A stretch of 7,053 bases of DNA from the NCBI GenBank assembly GCA_020438185.1, contig JAGQVC010000085.1, positions 1 through 7,053 of the forward strand, read 5' to 3'. Under the pieces are notes generated by a model. That model was not told where the DNA came from. It saw only the letters and a program-made list of their open reading frames with translations, and made no database searches. The position numbers were made by a program, and so were the translations under genes. The number at the start of each line of letters is the position of its first letter. Positions within the stretch are counted from its first letter, which is position 1. Source of the stretch: Bacteroidota bacterium (GTDB taxonomy: Bacteria; Bacteroidota; Bacteroidia; M30B66). Positions 6,303 to 7,053 of the stretch are shown piece after piece.

Positions 6303-7053
6303 ATGCAGCCTGATCAGGTAAAAGAATTTTTACGACAAATTGCCTCAGAATTATCTGACGAAACATTACCTCAGGCTGAACGATTTGTTTCCATTATTGA
6401 CAATCCGGCTCCGATCAGCATAAGGCTGCATCCCCGTAAAGCGGGTAATGATTTATTTAATAATGAGGAGCGGGTGCCCTGGTGCCAGGCAGGGCGCTAT
6501 TTACCAGAAAGACCGCAATTTATTTTCGAGCCCGAATTTCACGCCGGAGCCTACTATGTTCAGGAAGCATCCTCAATGAGTATTGATGCTGTTTTACATG
6601 AATTATTTGCAGGCAACCGAAATATTAAAGTCCTTGATTTATGTGGTGCTCCTGGCGGCAAAAGTACGCTGCTCGCATCTTTCCTTAATTCGGAGGGAAT
6701 TTTAGTAAGCAATGAGGTTATTCGTTCACGCGCATTTATTCTTAAGGAAAATATGGATAAATGGGGCTTTGCGAATGTAATTGTTTCGAATAATGACCCG
6801 CGGGATTTTAAACGCCTTCCCGATTATTTTGATTTAATTGTTTGTGATGCTCCCTGCTCCGGAAGCGGCATGTTTCGTAAGGATCCTGAAACCGCTTCAC
6901 ACTGGTCGGAACAAGCGGTTGAGCACTGCGCCATGCGGCAAAGCAGAATTATTGAAGAGAGCTGGAATGCCTTAAAACCGGGTGGAATTTTTATTTATTC
7001 CACTTGCAGTTACAGCGAAGCTGAAGACGAAGAGCAGATTAAAATACTAAAGG
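6303..7053 (+). CDS. RsmF/NOP2-type RNA (cytosine-5) methyltransferase, 3' end cut by the window
   Basis: This SAM-dependent enzyme methylates C5 of cytosine in rRNA or tRNA, using a covalent Cys intermediate. The frame runs open from ATG 6303 to the last base, giving 250 codons plus one base. Motifs in order: YYVQEASSM (84-92), typical of the RsmB/RsmF/NOP group; SAM-binding motif I LDLCGAPGGKS (111-121); motif IV DAPCSGSG (182-189) with Cys185, the residue needed for product release; motif VI YSTCSYSEAEDEE (232-244) with Cys235, the catalytic nucleophile. Motif I has Gly where Ala is usual (CGAPGG rather than CAAPGG), a mild change. Relatives of about 450-480 residues carry a C-terminal RNA-binding region, which would lie beyond the window. 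Leucine is often TTA and the GC content is lower than in the oxidoreductase gene. The exact target base cannot be read from the sequence. Confidence 0.95.
   Translation, partial: MQPDQVKEFLRQIASELSDETLPQAERFVSIIDNPAPISIRLHPRKAGNDLFNNEERVPWCQAGRYLPERPQFIFEPEFHAGAYYVQEASSMSIDAVLHELFAGNRNIKVLDLCGAPGGKSTLLASFLNSEGILVSNEVIRSRAFILKENMDKWGFANVIVSNNDPRDFKRLPDYFDLIVCDAPCSGSGMFRKDPETASHWSEQAVEHCAMRQSRIIEESWNALKPGGIFIYSTCSYSEAEDEEQIKILK

Overview
The window looks like ordinary chromosomal DNA from a member of the Bacteroidota. The evidence is the protein sequences, lipoprotein signals followed by Lys-Asp-Glu (a Bacteroidota export signature), promoter candidates of the TTTG / TAnnTTTG type, and almost no Shine-Dalgarno sequences. 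Order and genus cannot be fixed by eye.

Positions 1-3198, + strand: the conserved translation cluster thrS-infC-rpmI-rplT, closed by a strong intrinsic terminator at 3166-3198. thrS is cut at its 5' end by the window edge. infC uses a rare ATA start behind the only perfect Shine-Dalgarno sequence seen in the window, so a search limited to ATG/GTG/TTG starts would lose its first 33 residues. A six-codon open frame and a small perfect hairpin lie between rpmI and rplT.

Positions 3199-5859, + strand: a two-gene unit for an imelysin-family (M75) lipoprotein and a di-heme cytochrome-c-type oxidoreductase of the DHOR family. The genes overlap by 4 bases. Both products carry a lipoprotein signal followed by C-x-K-D-E, which suggests they act together on the cell surface. 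A perfect 17-bp palindrome, TTATTTAGTCTAAATAA, sits on the promoter. Together with the known iron link of imelysins, this suggests control by a metal-responsive repressor. This is the most interesting part of the window.

Positions 5871-6239, - strand: a small protein resembling a degenerate response-regulator receiver domain with Ser where the phospho-acceptor Asp is expected. It converges on the oxidoreductase gene with 11 bases between the stops.

Positions 6240-7053, + strand: a short divergent intergenic region with a promoter candidate, then the first 250 codons of an RsmF/NOP2-type RNA m5C methyltransferase that runs off the window end. No RNA genes, mobile elements, CRISPR arrays or intergenic gaps above 300 bases are present. 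I found no clearly new multi-gene system; the metal-operator plus surface-lipoprotein unit is the best candidate for follow-up.
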